Assembly (NCBI RefSeq): GCF_002797915.1
Contig: NZ_PGTY01000001.1
Location: forward strand, 1,922,001 to 1,986,000
Length of the DNA stretch: 64,000 nt
Source: Yoonia maricola
GTDB lineage: Bacteria > Pseudomonadota > Alphaproteobacteria > Rhodobacterales > Rhodobacteraceae
Direction of reading: 5' to 3'
Below the pieces are notes generated by a model, which saw nothing but the letters and a program-made list of their open reading frames with translations, was not told the origin of the DNA and did no database searches. A program made the position numbers and the translations under genes. Positions 24,645 through 32,833 of the stretch are shown here, piece by piece (the first letter of the stretch is position 1; the number at the start of each line of letters is the position of its first letter).

Positions 24645-26021
24645 TCATGGCGTTTTTGAGGCGGGCTGACGAGGGCAAAGCGTTACCGGCAAGCCGTTTG
24701 TCGGGATCGGTGTGGGAATATCGCGCCACTTTGGCAGATCCTGCACATCCATCTCGATGCGGTATCGCTGCAGGAACTGCGCCATAAAGGCTTTCACCTG
24801 AATGGATGAAAAATGCAGCCCGATGCATTTATGCGCACCACCACCAAAGGGGGACCATGCAAAGCGATGCTTGCGGTCTTCGGCCCGGTCGGGGGTAAAA
24901 CGATCCGGATCAAAACGGTCGGGGTCCGGGAAAATCTCGGGCGTCATCATCACGGGACCGGGACAAATCACAACATTCGTCCCGCGCGGCAGGCGGTGGC
25001 CATGCCACTCCGTATCTGCCATCACCGCGCGGGCGGTAAAGGCCGAGGGCGCAAAGCGTCGTAGCGCTTCGCGGTACACGCGGTCGGTCAGGTCCAGTTG
25101 GTCAAGGTCATCATACTGCACAGGCCCGTCACCGAGGCGAGCAATTTCAGCATATACACGGTCTTGCATGGCTTGGTCCTGGGCCAGCGCCCAGATCATC
25201 GCCGTCAGGGCACCTGTGACGGCGTCATGAGCCGCAACCAGCAAGAAATTGAAGTGATCGACAATGTCCTGATCCGACCATCCATGCCCGTCTTCGTCCT
25301 GAGCAATGCAAAGCTGCGAAAAGAAATCGTCGCCGCCCGTCGTTTTGCGGGAGGCAATCAGCCGCTTGAAGTCATTAGATAATGCAGCACGCGCTGCAAC
25401 ACCGCGGCCCATCTTGGTCAGAGGCAGTGGTTTGCGGATCAACGCGCTGGTCGCGGCGACTTCGCGAATAAACGCGGCGTTGATACGGGCGACCTCTGCT
25501 GCATCCGTCACACCCATGAACACATGCGCGCCCAAACGAAGCGTGAGTTCCTTGATACTGGGGGCAAATTTGATCTTTGTGCCCGTCGGCCAATCATCCA
25601 GCAAGCGGGCGATTTCGCCATTCATCAGATCAAGGTAATTCCTGAGAACAGGCGCGCGAAACGCAGCTTGCATCACACGGCGATGCGCGCGGTGGTCAAG
25701 GTCATCACGGTGCAGCAGCCCGCCCGAAAACAAAGGAGCAAACGCCCGCAGCCCATTTTGCGCAGAAAAAATATTCTCTCGGTTCAGATAGACATGTTCT
25801 AACGCGTCAGGCCCGGCAAGAACGGCCCATGTTTCGCCGAAAACGGTCATACGGAACACATCCCCAAAGCGGGTGATCTGATCGAAATAGGTGCCGTAAG
25901 GGTTCAAACCAAAGCTGATGGTTTTGCCCAAGAAAGGGATCGTGCGCGGCCCTGGTATATGCCCCAAATACGGGCGTTCAAGCCCCGCGATAGGCGCGAT
26001 TGTCGTTGCGAGCACGGTCAC
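24645..26021 (-). CDS. Cytochrome P450, first gene of the eight-gene operon
   Basis: 458 residues, no membrane anchor. Proline-rich start HIPGPRTIPFLG, K-helix ExxR as EALR (318-321), the DPDRF meander, and the haem loop FGGGAHKCIG with Cys399. The I-helix reads AAHDAVT (263-269): the conserved Thr that normally follows the acidic residue is Ala267, as in a minority of P450s such as EryF. Likely hydroxylates or oxidises a hydrophobic intermediate of the pathway. GTG start with GGAAGGGAAG 7 bases upstream. No ferredoxin or reductase gene is nearby. Confidence 0.9.
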   Translation of the reverse strand: MTVLATTIAPIAGLERPYLGHIPGPRTIPFLGKTISFGLNPYGTYFDQITRFGDVFRMTVFGETWAVLAGPDALEHVYLNRENIFSAQNGLRAFAPLFSGGLLHRDDLDHRAHRRVMQAAFRAPVLRNYLDLMNGEIARLLDDWPTGTKIKFAPSIKELTLRLGAHVFMGVTDAAEVARINAAFIREVAATSALIRKPLPLTKMGRGVAARAALSNDFKRLIASRKTTGGDDFFSQLCIAQDEDGHGWSDQDIVDHFNFLLVAAHDAVTGALTAMIWALAQDQAMQDRVYAEIARLGDGPVQYDDLDQLDLTDRVYREALRRFAPSAFTARAVMADTEWHGHRLPRGTNVVICPGPVMMTPEIFPDPDRFDPDRFTPDRAEDRKHRFAWSPFGGGAHKCIGLHFSSIQVKAFMAQFLQRYRIEMDVQDLPKWRDIPTPIPTNGLPVTLCPRQPASKTP

Positions 26022-26059
26022 GATGGCACTTCCCTTCCAAGCTCAAAACTTAGCAAGGA

Positions 26060-26076
26060 ATTGAACGTCGTTCAAT
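26060..26076. promoter_or_regulatory. Perfect palindromic operator candidate upstream of the P450 operon
   Basis: ATTGAACGTCGTTCAAT: two perfect 8-base arms around one base, 38 bases before the P450 start. Size and symmetry fit a TetR-type repressor site overlapping the promoter. No TetR gene lies in the window. Confidence 0.55.
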
Positions 26077-26094
26077 GTAGGGTTTTCCATACCG

Positions 26095-26129
26095 CGTAAT
26101 CTGTTGCGCATGAAGCGCAACAGATTACG
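26095..26129. terminator. Long perfect hairpin between coxM and the P450 operon
   Basis: CGTAATCTGTTGCGC and GCGCAACAGATTACG form a perfect 15-base stem with a 5-base loop, 18 bases past the coxM stop. It probably ends the cox transcript, though no T-run follows on the minus strand; it might also act as a regulatory site. Confidence 0.55.
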
Positions 26130-26147
26130 TCCAACGTGAATGCGCGA

Positions 26148-26930
26148 TCAGCAACTCTGCACGGCGCGGCGTGTCAGAACACCGATCAAATGGGCGCGAT
26201 AGGCAGCAGAGCCGTGAAGATCAGAAATCATGTCACCCGCATTAACCGCCAGCCCTTCAACTGCGCTGGCCGAAAAATCAGCGCTCAGGGCTTCTTCTGC
26301 GACGGACCAGCGGAAGACACCACCATTTGAAGCACCCGTCACCGCAACGCGTACGGCATCGCCAAATCTGGCCACAAAGACCCCGACAAGCGCGAACCGC
26401 GACGCAGGTTGGTCGAACTTTTGATAGTTTGCAGCGTCAGGGATGGGAAAGTTCACAGCCGTAATGATCTCACCCTCATCAAGTGCTGTTTCAAACAGAT
26501 CCGTAAAGAAATCATCCGCCGCGATTTCACGCCTGTCTGTGATGATCGTCGCCCCTGATCCAAGCGCCCCCGCCGGATAGCAGGCCGCGGGGTCATTGTT
26601 GGCAATTGAACCGCCGATCGTCCCGCGATTGCGCACAGCCGGGTCACCGATATTGCCCGCCAAAGCGGCCAAAGCAGGATAGGCGGCACCTTCCTCTGCG
26701 ACCTGTGCATGGGTGGTCGCCCCTCCAACGCGCAAGATACCAGAGGCGGCACTGACGCCGACCATTTCGGCCAAATCGCTCAGCTTGACCAGCACTTCGG
26801 GTGCCGCCAGCCGCTGTTTCATGGTCGGCAAAAGTGTCTGTCCGCCCCCCAATGCCTGCGCGCCATCGGCTTTCATCGCGCTTGCTGCATCCGCGACTGA
26901 TGAGGGGATCACCAAATCAAAATCATACAT
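26148..26930 (-). CDS. coxM: Form II carbon-monoxide-dehydrogenase-type FAD subunit (medium)
   Basis: 260 residues of the molybdenum-hydroxylase FAD subunit. LGGGQTLLPTMKQRLA and RNRGTIGGSIANNDPAACYPA are the two FAD-diphosphate loops; DEGEIITAVNFP and the C-terminal CO-dehydrogenase flavoprotein domain follow. It passes electrons from the coxS iron-sulfur clusters to an acceptor. Last gene of coxS-coxL-coxM. Shorter than many CoxM proteins (about 290) but complete at both ends. Confidence 0.9.
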   Translation of the reverse strand: MYDFDLVIPSSVADAASAMKADGAQALGGGQTLLPTMKQRLAAPEVLVKLSDLAEMVGVSAASGILRVGGATTHAQVAEEGAAYPALAALAGNIGDPAVRNRGTIGGSIANNDPAACYPAGALGSGATIITDRREIAADDFFTDLFETALDEGEIITAVNFPIPDAANYQKFDQPASRFALVGVFVARFGDAVRVAVTGASNGGVFRWSVAEEALSADFSASAVEGLAVNAGDMISDLHGSAAYRAHLIGVLTRRAVQSC

Positions 26931-26993
26931 GGTTTATATCCTTGTTCTGAAGCCAAAGGGCGGGGCGCACCCCAACCCTTGGCCAATCAAAAA

Positions 26994-29360
26994 TCATTTG
27001 TTCATCGCCGCCCACACACGAGAGGGCGAAACAGGCATGTCGATATGATCGACATCGTGCCCCCCGCGCGCGAGCGCATCGACCACGGCATTTACAATTG
27101 TCGGAGGGGAGCCAATGGCACCAGCTTCACCACATCCCTTGGACCCAATCGGGTTATGGTTGCAGCGCGTCGCATGGCTATGATCAACCACAAAGCTCGG
27201 CAGATCATCGGCCCTTGGCATGGCGTAATCCATCAGAGACCCCGACAATAATTGGCCATTGTCGTCATAAACGCTGTTTTCCAAAAGCGCCTGACCAATA
27301 CCCTGTGCCAGTCCGCCTTCGACCTGCCCCGTAACGATCATCGGGTTCACGACCACGCCAAAGTCGTCCAGCGCAACCATAGAACAAATGGTCACCTTGC
27401 CTGTTTCCGGATCGACCTCAACTTCGCTGGCATAAGCACCAGAGGGGTAGGTAAAATTGGCGGGGTCATAGAATGCCGTTTCTTCCAAACCCGGCTCAAG
27501 ACCCTCAATCGGATACTCATGCGGGATGTAGGCTTTCAGCGCGACATCGCCAAATCCGACACTCTTGTTCGTGCCCGCAATGGAAAAGACGCCGTCGGAA
27601 AAATCGATGTTATCCGGTTCATCTTCCAGCATATGCGCCGCGATTGCGGTGGCCTTGACGATGATCTTTTCCGTGGCACGGAACACGGCTGATCCACAAA
27701 CTGCAAGGCTGCGCGACCCATAGGTGCCCATGCCAAACGGAATTTTCGACGTATCCCCGTGGACGATATCTATCGTTTCAGGGTCCACGCCCAGCATATC
27801 GGCAACAATCTGCGGGAAAGCCGTTTCATGGCCCTGACCATGGCTATGCGCCCCAACCATGACCGAGATATTGCCGGTGGGGTTCACCCGCACGGTTGCT
27901 GCATCATAAAGGCCAACACGCGCACCAAGGATACCAACAAGGTTCGACGGCGCGATGCCGCAGGCCTCGATATAGGCGTTGATGCCAAGGCCACGCAGCT
28001 TGCCCTGCTTTGCACTTTCCGCACGGCGGGCTTCAAATCCGGCAAAGTCAGCGGTCTTTTCCAGACCATCCATCAGCGCATCATAATTGCCGCTGTCATA
28101 TTCAAGGCCAGCAGCAGAGGCATAGGGGTATTGGTCCTTCTTGATAAAGTTTTTGCGCCGGATCTCGACCGGGTCCATGCCCAGTTCACGGGCGCATTTG
28201 TCGATCACACGTTCAAGCGAATAGGTCGCTTCGGGGCGACCGGCACCACGATAGGCATCAACGGGGGCCGTGTTGGTGAACACCGCTTTGACGTTCACAT
28301 AGACATTGGGAACGGTGTAGTTCCCGGCCATCAATGTGCCGTGCAGGAAAGTGGGGGTCGCCGTCGAAAAATTCGACAGATAGGCCCCGACATTCGCCAT
28401 GGTTTCAGTCCGGAAGGCAATGAACGTCCCGTCCTTTTCGCAGGCCAGTTCAATCTTGGTGACGTGATCGCGCCCATGCGCATCTGACAGGAAAGCTTCG
28501 GTGCGGGTTGCGGTCCATTTCACGGGACGTCCCAGTTTCTTGGCCGCAGCCAGAACCAAGGCTTCTTCGCCGTAGTGATAAATCTTGGACCCAAAGCCAC
28601 CACCCACATCAGGGGCCAGCACCGTCAGCTTGTTTTCAGGAATGCCAAGCACAAATGCCGAAATCAGCAGGCGCGACAAATGCGGGTTCTGCGACGTCGT
28701 GGTCAGTTTATAATCACCAGTGCCGGGATCGTATTCGCCGATCGAACAACGCGGTTCCAGCGCATTGGGCACCAGCCGGTTGTTGATCAATTCCAAGGTC
28801 GTTACATGCGGCGCCTTCTTGATCGCCTCATCCGTGGCCGCACGGTTATCTTCGATCCAACCCCAGTCAAAACAGGTGTTGGTTCCGATCTCGTCATGGA
28901 CAAGCGTACCAGAATTCGCGACAGCCGAGGCCATATCAACCACGGCATCAAGCTCCTCAATATCCGCTTCAATCGCTTCCACCGCATCCATCGCTTCCTC
29001 AAGCGTGTCGGCAATGACGGCAGCATAGGCATCACCCACATGGCGCACTTTGCCGTGGGCCAATACGGGCCGCTTGGGTTCTTTCATCGGCTCTCCGTCA
29101 CGGCTGACGATGGCCCAACCAGCGGGATTGCCGCCCACTTCGACAAAATCTTCGCCCGTGAATATGGCCAAGACACCGGGCATTGCGGCGGCAGCACTTG
29201 TATCAATGCTTTTGATCTTGCCATTCGCAACCTGACTGCGGGCAAAAGCACAATAAGACGTATTCTGTGGCGTGAAATCGTCAGTATACTTTCCGCGACC
29301 CGTCAGAAACCGCGTGTCTTCTCTGCGTTTGGTTGGTGCACCAATTCCTCCATCTGGCAT
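26994..29360 (-). CDS. coxL: Form II carbon-monoxide-dehydrogenase-type molybdenum subunit (large)
   Basis: 788 residues of the xanthine-oxidase family. DVGGGFGSKI (251-260) and the active-site loop AYRGAGR (369-375) identify the form II (BMS) type; true aerobic CO oxidisers of form I have AYxCSFR with a Cys. Later GSHGQGHETAF-like AHSHGQGHETAFPQI and KGCGEAGAIG bind the molybdopterin cofactor. Form II enzymes may oxidise CO weakly or act on another compound. Preceded by GGGAGG. Start 12 bases after coxS. Maturation genes (coxDEFG) are not present here. Confidence 0.93.
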   Translation of the reverse strand: MPDGGIGAPTKRREDTRFLTGRGKYTDDFTPQNTSYCAFARSQVANGKIKSIDTSAAAAMPGVLAIFTGEDFVEVGGNPAGWAIVSRDGEPMKEPKRPVLAHGKVRHVGDAYAAVIADTLEEAMDAVEAIEADIEELDAVVDMASAVANSGTLVHDEIGTNTCFDWGWIEDNRAATDEAIKKAPHVTTLELINNRLVPNALEPRCSIGEYDPGTGDYKLTTTSQNPHLSRLLISAFVLGIPENKLTVLAPDVGGGFGSKIYHYGEEALVLAAAKKLGRPVKWTATRTEAFLSDAHGRDHVTKIELACEKDGTFIAFRTETMANVGAYLSNFSTATPTFLHGTLMAGNYTVPNVYVNVKAVFTNTAPVDAYRGAGRPEATYSLERVIDKCARELGMDPVEIRRKNFIKKDQYPYASAAGLEYDSGNYDALMDGLEKTADFAGFEARRAESAKQGKLRGLGINAYIEACGIAPSNLVGILGARVGLYDAATVRVNPTGNISVMVGAHSHGQGHETAFPQIVADMLGVDPETIDIVHGDTSKIPFGMGTYGSRSLAVCGSAVFRATEKIIVKATAIAAHMLEDEPDNIDFSDGVFSIAGTNKSVGFGDVALKAYIPHEYPIEGLEPGLEETAFYDPANFTYPSGAYASEVEVDPETGKVTICSMVALDDFGVVVNPMIVTGQVEGGLAQGIGQALLENSVYDDNGQLLSGSLMDYAMPRADDLPSFVVDHSHATRCNHNPIGSKGCGEAGAIGSPPTIVNAVVDALARGGHDVDHIDMPVSPSRVWAAMNK

Positions 29361-29372
29361 GTGGTATCCTCC

Positions 29373-29858
29373 CTATTCAGCGGCAATCGCGGGGACGGCT
29401 TGTCCGCTCGCGGCCATGATTGCGTTTACGATGCCCTGATATCCGGTACATCGGCAGATATTGCCCTCAAGATAATCGCGAATCTCGGCCTCATTGGGCT
29501 TGGGGTTATCTTTGAGCAGTGCAGCCGCACTCATCACCATGCCCGGTGTGCAAAAGCCGCACTGCAATCCATGATGATCCTTGAAGGCCTGCTGGATCAC
29601 ATTCAACGAACCGTCCGGGGCCGCCTGTCCTTCGATGGTATCAATCGTGGCCCCGTCCAGTTCGACGGCAAAGACCGCGCAGGATTTCACAGCTTTGCCG
29701 TTCACATGCACGACACAAGCGCCGCATTGGCTGGTGTCACAGCCAATATGCGTCCCAGTCAGGTGCAGTTTTTCGCGCAGGGCGGTGGACAACAGAGTGC
29801 GGTTTTCCACCTCTGTCGACCGGGCGCGTCCGTTGATGTTCATGGTGACCTTTGGCAT
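29373..29858 (-). CDS. coxS: Form II carbon-monoxide-dehydrogenase-type 2Fe-2S subunit (small)
   Basis: 161 residues with two [2Fe-2S] clusters: Cys40, Cys45, Cys48 and Cys60 in the plant-ferredoxin-like domain ([12 protein letters not shown]), and Cys100, Cys103, Cys135 and Cys137 in the helical domain ([17 protein letters not shown]). It carries electrons between the molybdenum and FAD subunits. The start at MPKVTMN was chosen because GGAGGAAAAG lies just upstream; the frame extends 8 codons further. First gene of coxSLM. Confidence 0.93.
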   Translation of the reverse strand: MPKVTMNINGRARSTEVENRTLLSTALREKLHLTGTHIGCDTSQCGACVVHVNGKAVKSCAVFAVELDGATIDTIEGQAAPDGSLNVIQQAFKDHHGLQCGFCTPGMVMSAAALLKDNPKPNEAEIRDYLEGNICRCTGYQGIVNAIMAASGQAVPAIAAE

Positions 29859-30082
29859 CTTTTCCTCCCTAGAAATGATCAAGGATCAGGGCGTGTCATA
29901 CTGACAACAAGCCTCTAATCGGTGCTTTATGTATATTTTGCTGTGCGGTTCATTTCATTGCGGCCCTCCCAAACCAACAATGCCTCCCGAGGCGAACAGA
30001 CCAGCAATTCTAGCTGCATCTGGAAAGTGGTCGTCTTGTCACACCAGCACAAAAGTGTCGCACATCTGAGACAAGCTGCGGC

Positions 30083-31069
30083 TCATTCACTCAAACGCAG
30101 CCGTTTCATGCGCCGATACAAAGTCGCGCGCGACACATCCAGATCACGGGCAGCAACGCTGACGTTATTGTTGGCCCGCACCAGTGCACGCACGACCGCG
30201 GCGCGTTCGGCCTTTTCAAAACCGACAGGGCCATCCCCACGTCCGAACAGATCACTGGCTGGCATTGCCGCAAATGCACCCTGCGTTTCCAGCCCATAGG
30301 CCTTGCGCGCGCCACGGGTTGCACCAATGACCACGTCGTCATGATCCACGGCCAGCAACATAGCGCAGGATGTGTCATCATGGTCAGCCACAACGATGCG
30401 CGAGCCAGCAAAGTTCGCGCGGAAATTATCGGCCTCTACCATACGGGCCATCTGCGACACCATTTCAGCGATAAGCCCGTTGATGGTCTGCGTTTGATCC
30501 GCACGGGCAGAGGACACGTCGAGGGCTGCAATCAACTGCCCGTCGGCACCAAAGATAGGCGCATCAATACAGCTCATCGCGGTGTTGCGAGCCATGAAAT
30601 GCTCATTGCGGTGGATCGTCACCGGACGTTCTTCGGTGATGCAGGTGCCAATGCCGTTGGTGCCTTCTGCCGCCTCGCTCCAAACCGCACCAAGGCCTAA
30701 TCCCCAGCCTTCGAAAACTGTCTGGTCAGCGTCCGAAAAGCGGTGATCGACAATGACACCTTCATCGTCAGTCAACACGACGCCACAACCCGAACTCCCC
30801 AGCAGTTCAAACAGACGATCCAGTTTTGGTGCCGCGATTTCCATGACACGGCCCAATGCGTCCCGACGCTCGGCGATGTCGCGACCCGTCAGACAGTCCT
30901 GTGGGGCCTTTTGGGATGGGTCAAGCCCATGCGCCAGCATGGAACGTCGCCAAGAGGCCGCCAACCGTGACCGTGCCGCGGCTGACTTTGATTGCACTGA
31001 TGCCATAACAGCATCAACATGGGTCGTAGGTAACGTGGCCAAATGCTGCATTCCCCCCACACCATTCAT
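30083..31069 (-). CDS. GAF-domain, Fis-type helix-turn-helix transcriptional regulator
   Basis: About 328 residues. An AcoR-like N-terminus (SRLAASWRRSMLAHGLDP), a GAF sensory domain (VVLTDDEGVIVDHR, GLGLGAVWSEAAEGTNGIGTCI, ARNTAMSCIDAPIFGADGQLIAALDVSS), a linker, and a C-terminal Fis helix-turn-helix (NVSVAARDLDVSRATLYRRMKRL). The AAA+ sigma-54 activator domain usual between GAF and Fis is absent, so it cannot drive sigma-54 polymerase by itself. Reads toward coxS with a 220-base gap and is the likely regulator of coxSLM. The start at 31069 or 31051 is uncertain. Confidence 0.85.
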   Translation of the reverse strand: MNGVGGMQHLATLPTTHVDAVMASVQSKSAAARSRLAASWRRSMLAHGLDPSQKAPQDCLTGRDIAERRDALGRVMEIAAPKLDRLFELLGSSGCGVVLTDDEGVIVDHRFSDADQTVFEGWGLGLGAVWSEAAEGTNGIGTCITEERPVTIHRNEHFMARNTAMSCIDAPIFGADGQLIAALDVSSARADQTQTINGLIAEMVSQMARMVEADNFRANFAGSRIVVADHDDTSCAMLLAVDHDDVVIGATRGARKAYGLETQGAFAAMPASDLFGRGDGPVGFEKAERAAVVRALVRANNNVSVAARDLDVSRATLYRRMKRLRLSE

Positions 31070-31121
31070 CCGTAAAAAGAAACAAGAGTCAAATCCGGCG
31101 ACGGCCAAACAAAGCCGCACT

Positions 31122-31940
31122 CTACCCAGCTTGTTCAGCCATGCGTTCTGCACGCTCACGGCGCATCACCGCCCGCTTGGTCGATAGCGACGCCATGATC
31201 GTTCCAATTGTCACCAACCCAATCAGAATCGTCGAAAGCGCATTGATTTCGGGACTGACGCCCAGCCGGATGGAACTGAACACCTTGATCGGCAGCGTGG
31301 TGGCCGATGGGCCCGCAACGAAGGATGCGATTACAAGATCGTCCAGTGACAGCGTGAGGGCCAACAACCAGCCAGAGATCACCGCAGGCGCGATAATCGG
31401 CAGCGTAACCAGACGAAACGCCTCAAAGGGGGTGCAGCCAAGGTCAAGTGCTGCTTCCTCGACGGATCGATCAAAGCTGACCAAACGCGAACTGACCACA
31501 ACCGAGACATAACACATCGAAAATGTCGCATGCGCGAGGATGATAGTGAACAAACCACGGTCCAGCCCAATCGAGATAAAAAGCAATAGCAGCGACAACC
31601 CTGTGATGACTTCGGGCATCACCAGCGGCGCATAGATCATCCCCGAAAACAGCGTCCGCCCATAAAACCGCCCGCCCCGCACCAGCACATAGGCCCCCAT
31701 CGTGCCAAGGATTGTGGCAATGATGGATGAAAAGAAACCCACTTTGAACGTCACCCAAGCGGCATCCAAGAACGCTTCGTTTTGTAACAGCTCCCCATAC
31801 CATTTGGTGGAAAACCCACCCCAGACGGTCACCAACCGGCTTTCGTTGAAGCTGTAGATGATCACCACGATCATCGGGATGTAGAGAAACGCAAAACCCA
31901 GCGTAAGCGAGGTCGCGTTGAACCATGTCAGCCGCCTCAT
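31122..31940 (-). CDS. potI: Putrescine ABC transporter permease PotI
   Basis: 272 residues, six membrane helices. N-terminal LYIPMIVVIIYSFNES and the EAA loop EEAALDLGCTPFEAFRLVTLP, which contacts the ATPase, followed by SLDDLVIASFVAGPSATTLPIKVFSSIR, identify the PotC/PotI branch. Start overlaps the potH stop by 4 bases. Last gene of potFGHI. Confidence 0.92.
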   Translation of the reverse strand: MRRLTWFNATSLTLGFAFLYIPMIVVIIYSFNESRLVTVWGGFSTKWYGELLQNEAFLDAAWVTFKVGFFSSIIATILGTMGAYVLVRGGRFYGRTLFSGMIYAPLVMPEVITGLSLLLLFISIGLDRGLFTIILAHATFSMCYVSVVVSSRLVSFDRSVEEAALDLGCTPFEAFRLVTLPIIAPAVISGWLLALTLSLDDLVIASFVAGPSATTLPIKVFSSIRLGVSPEINALSTILIGLVTIGTIMASLSTKRAVMRRERAERMAEQAG

Positions 31941-32833
31941 GTCTCGGCCTCCATCATCTTCTGCTCGTTACGCTGATAAAGAACGATAGGGATGATCAGG
32001 ATCAGTAACAGAATGACGGCAACCGCACTGGCGACCGGCCAGTCACGGTTGTTGTAGAACTCTTCAAACAGCGTCTTGCCGATCATCAGCGTGTCTGATC
32101 CACCCAGCAAGGAAGGGATCACAAACTCGCCCAGCGCCGGGATGAAGACAAGGAAACAGCCCGCGATGATGCCCGCTTTGGACAGTGGCACGGTAATGCG
32201 CCAGAACGCCTCTGTCCGCGAACAGCCTAAATCCTCTGCCGCTTCCAGCAGCGACCCGTCCAGTTTGATCAGCGTGGCGTAGATTGGTAGGATCATGAAC
32301 GGGCAATAGGTGTAAACGATGCCGATGTAGACGGCGACATTGGTGTTCAGGATCGTCAGCGGTTCACCGATCAGACCCAGCCACATCAGGAACTGGTTCA
32401 ACATCCCTTCCTGGCTCAGGATACCGATCAGCGAATACACCCGGATCAGAAAGCTGGTCCAGAACGGCAGGATCACCAGCAGCATCAATGTCGGCTGCCA
32501 CTCCTTGGGCGCGTTCGCCATGCCGTAGGCGATAGGAAACCCGATCAGCAGGCATATGAAGGTCGAGATAAAGGCGATCTGGACGCTGGACAGATAGCTT
32601 TTCCAATAAAGGTCATCGGTCGCCAGAAACTCGAAGTTCTCAAAATCAAGCTGCGAAAGGAAATCGCGAAAGCCCGCCCAGCCTTCAGACAATTCCAGCG
32701 TCGGCGTATAGGGCGGGATCGACAGCGCGATGTCTGACAGCGAAATCTTAAAGACGATCAGGAAGGGGATCAGAAACAGCCCCAGCAGCCAGAAATAGGG
32801 CACCGCGATAAGAGAGAAACGACGCAGGTTCAT
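31937..32833 (-). CDS. potH: Putrescine ABC transporter permease PotH
   Basis: 298 residues with six membrane helices and the PotB/PotH pattern: PYFWLLGLFLIPFLIVFKIS, GFPIAYGMANAP, LLVILPFWTSFLIRVYSLIGIL, and the EAA loop EAAEDLGCSRTEAFWRITVPLSKAG. ELGEFVIPSLLGG-like GEFVIPSLLGGSDTLMIG near the C-terminus is typical. The start ATG shares one base with the potG stop. Confidence 0.93.
   Translation of the reverse strand: MNLRRFSLIAVPYFWLLGLFLIPFLIVFKISLSDIALSIPPYTPTLELSEGWAGFRDFLSQLDFENFEFLATDDLYWKSYLSSVQIAFISTFICLLIGFPIAYGMANAPKEWQPTLMLLVILPFWTSFLIRVYSLIGILSQEGMLNQFLMWLGLIGEPLTILNTNVAVYIGIVYTYCPFMILPIYATLIKLDGSLLEAAEDLGCSRTEAFWRITVPLSKAGIIAGCFLVFIPALGEFVIPSLLGGSDTLMIGKTLFEEFYNNRDWPVASAVAVILLLILIIPIVLYQRNEQKMMEAET

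Larger units (their letters stand above)
15374..26021 (-). other. Eight-gene putative isoprenoid/lipid biosynthetic operon
   Basis: All eight genes read on the minus strand without internal promoters being needed. After the 7-base P450/HMG-CoA-reductase gap, every one of the six junctions from HMG-CoA reductase to the adenylating enzyme is a 4-base overlap (ATGA or GTGA), which implies coupled translation and balanced amounts of one pathway's enzymes. No dedicated regulator or exporter is inside the unit. Confidence 0.8.

Noticed and set aside
28575..29918. 447-codon plus-strand frame opposite coxL and coxS
   Set aside because: Antisense to two genes with complete cofactor motifs; no protein-like character.
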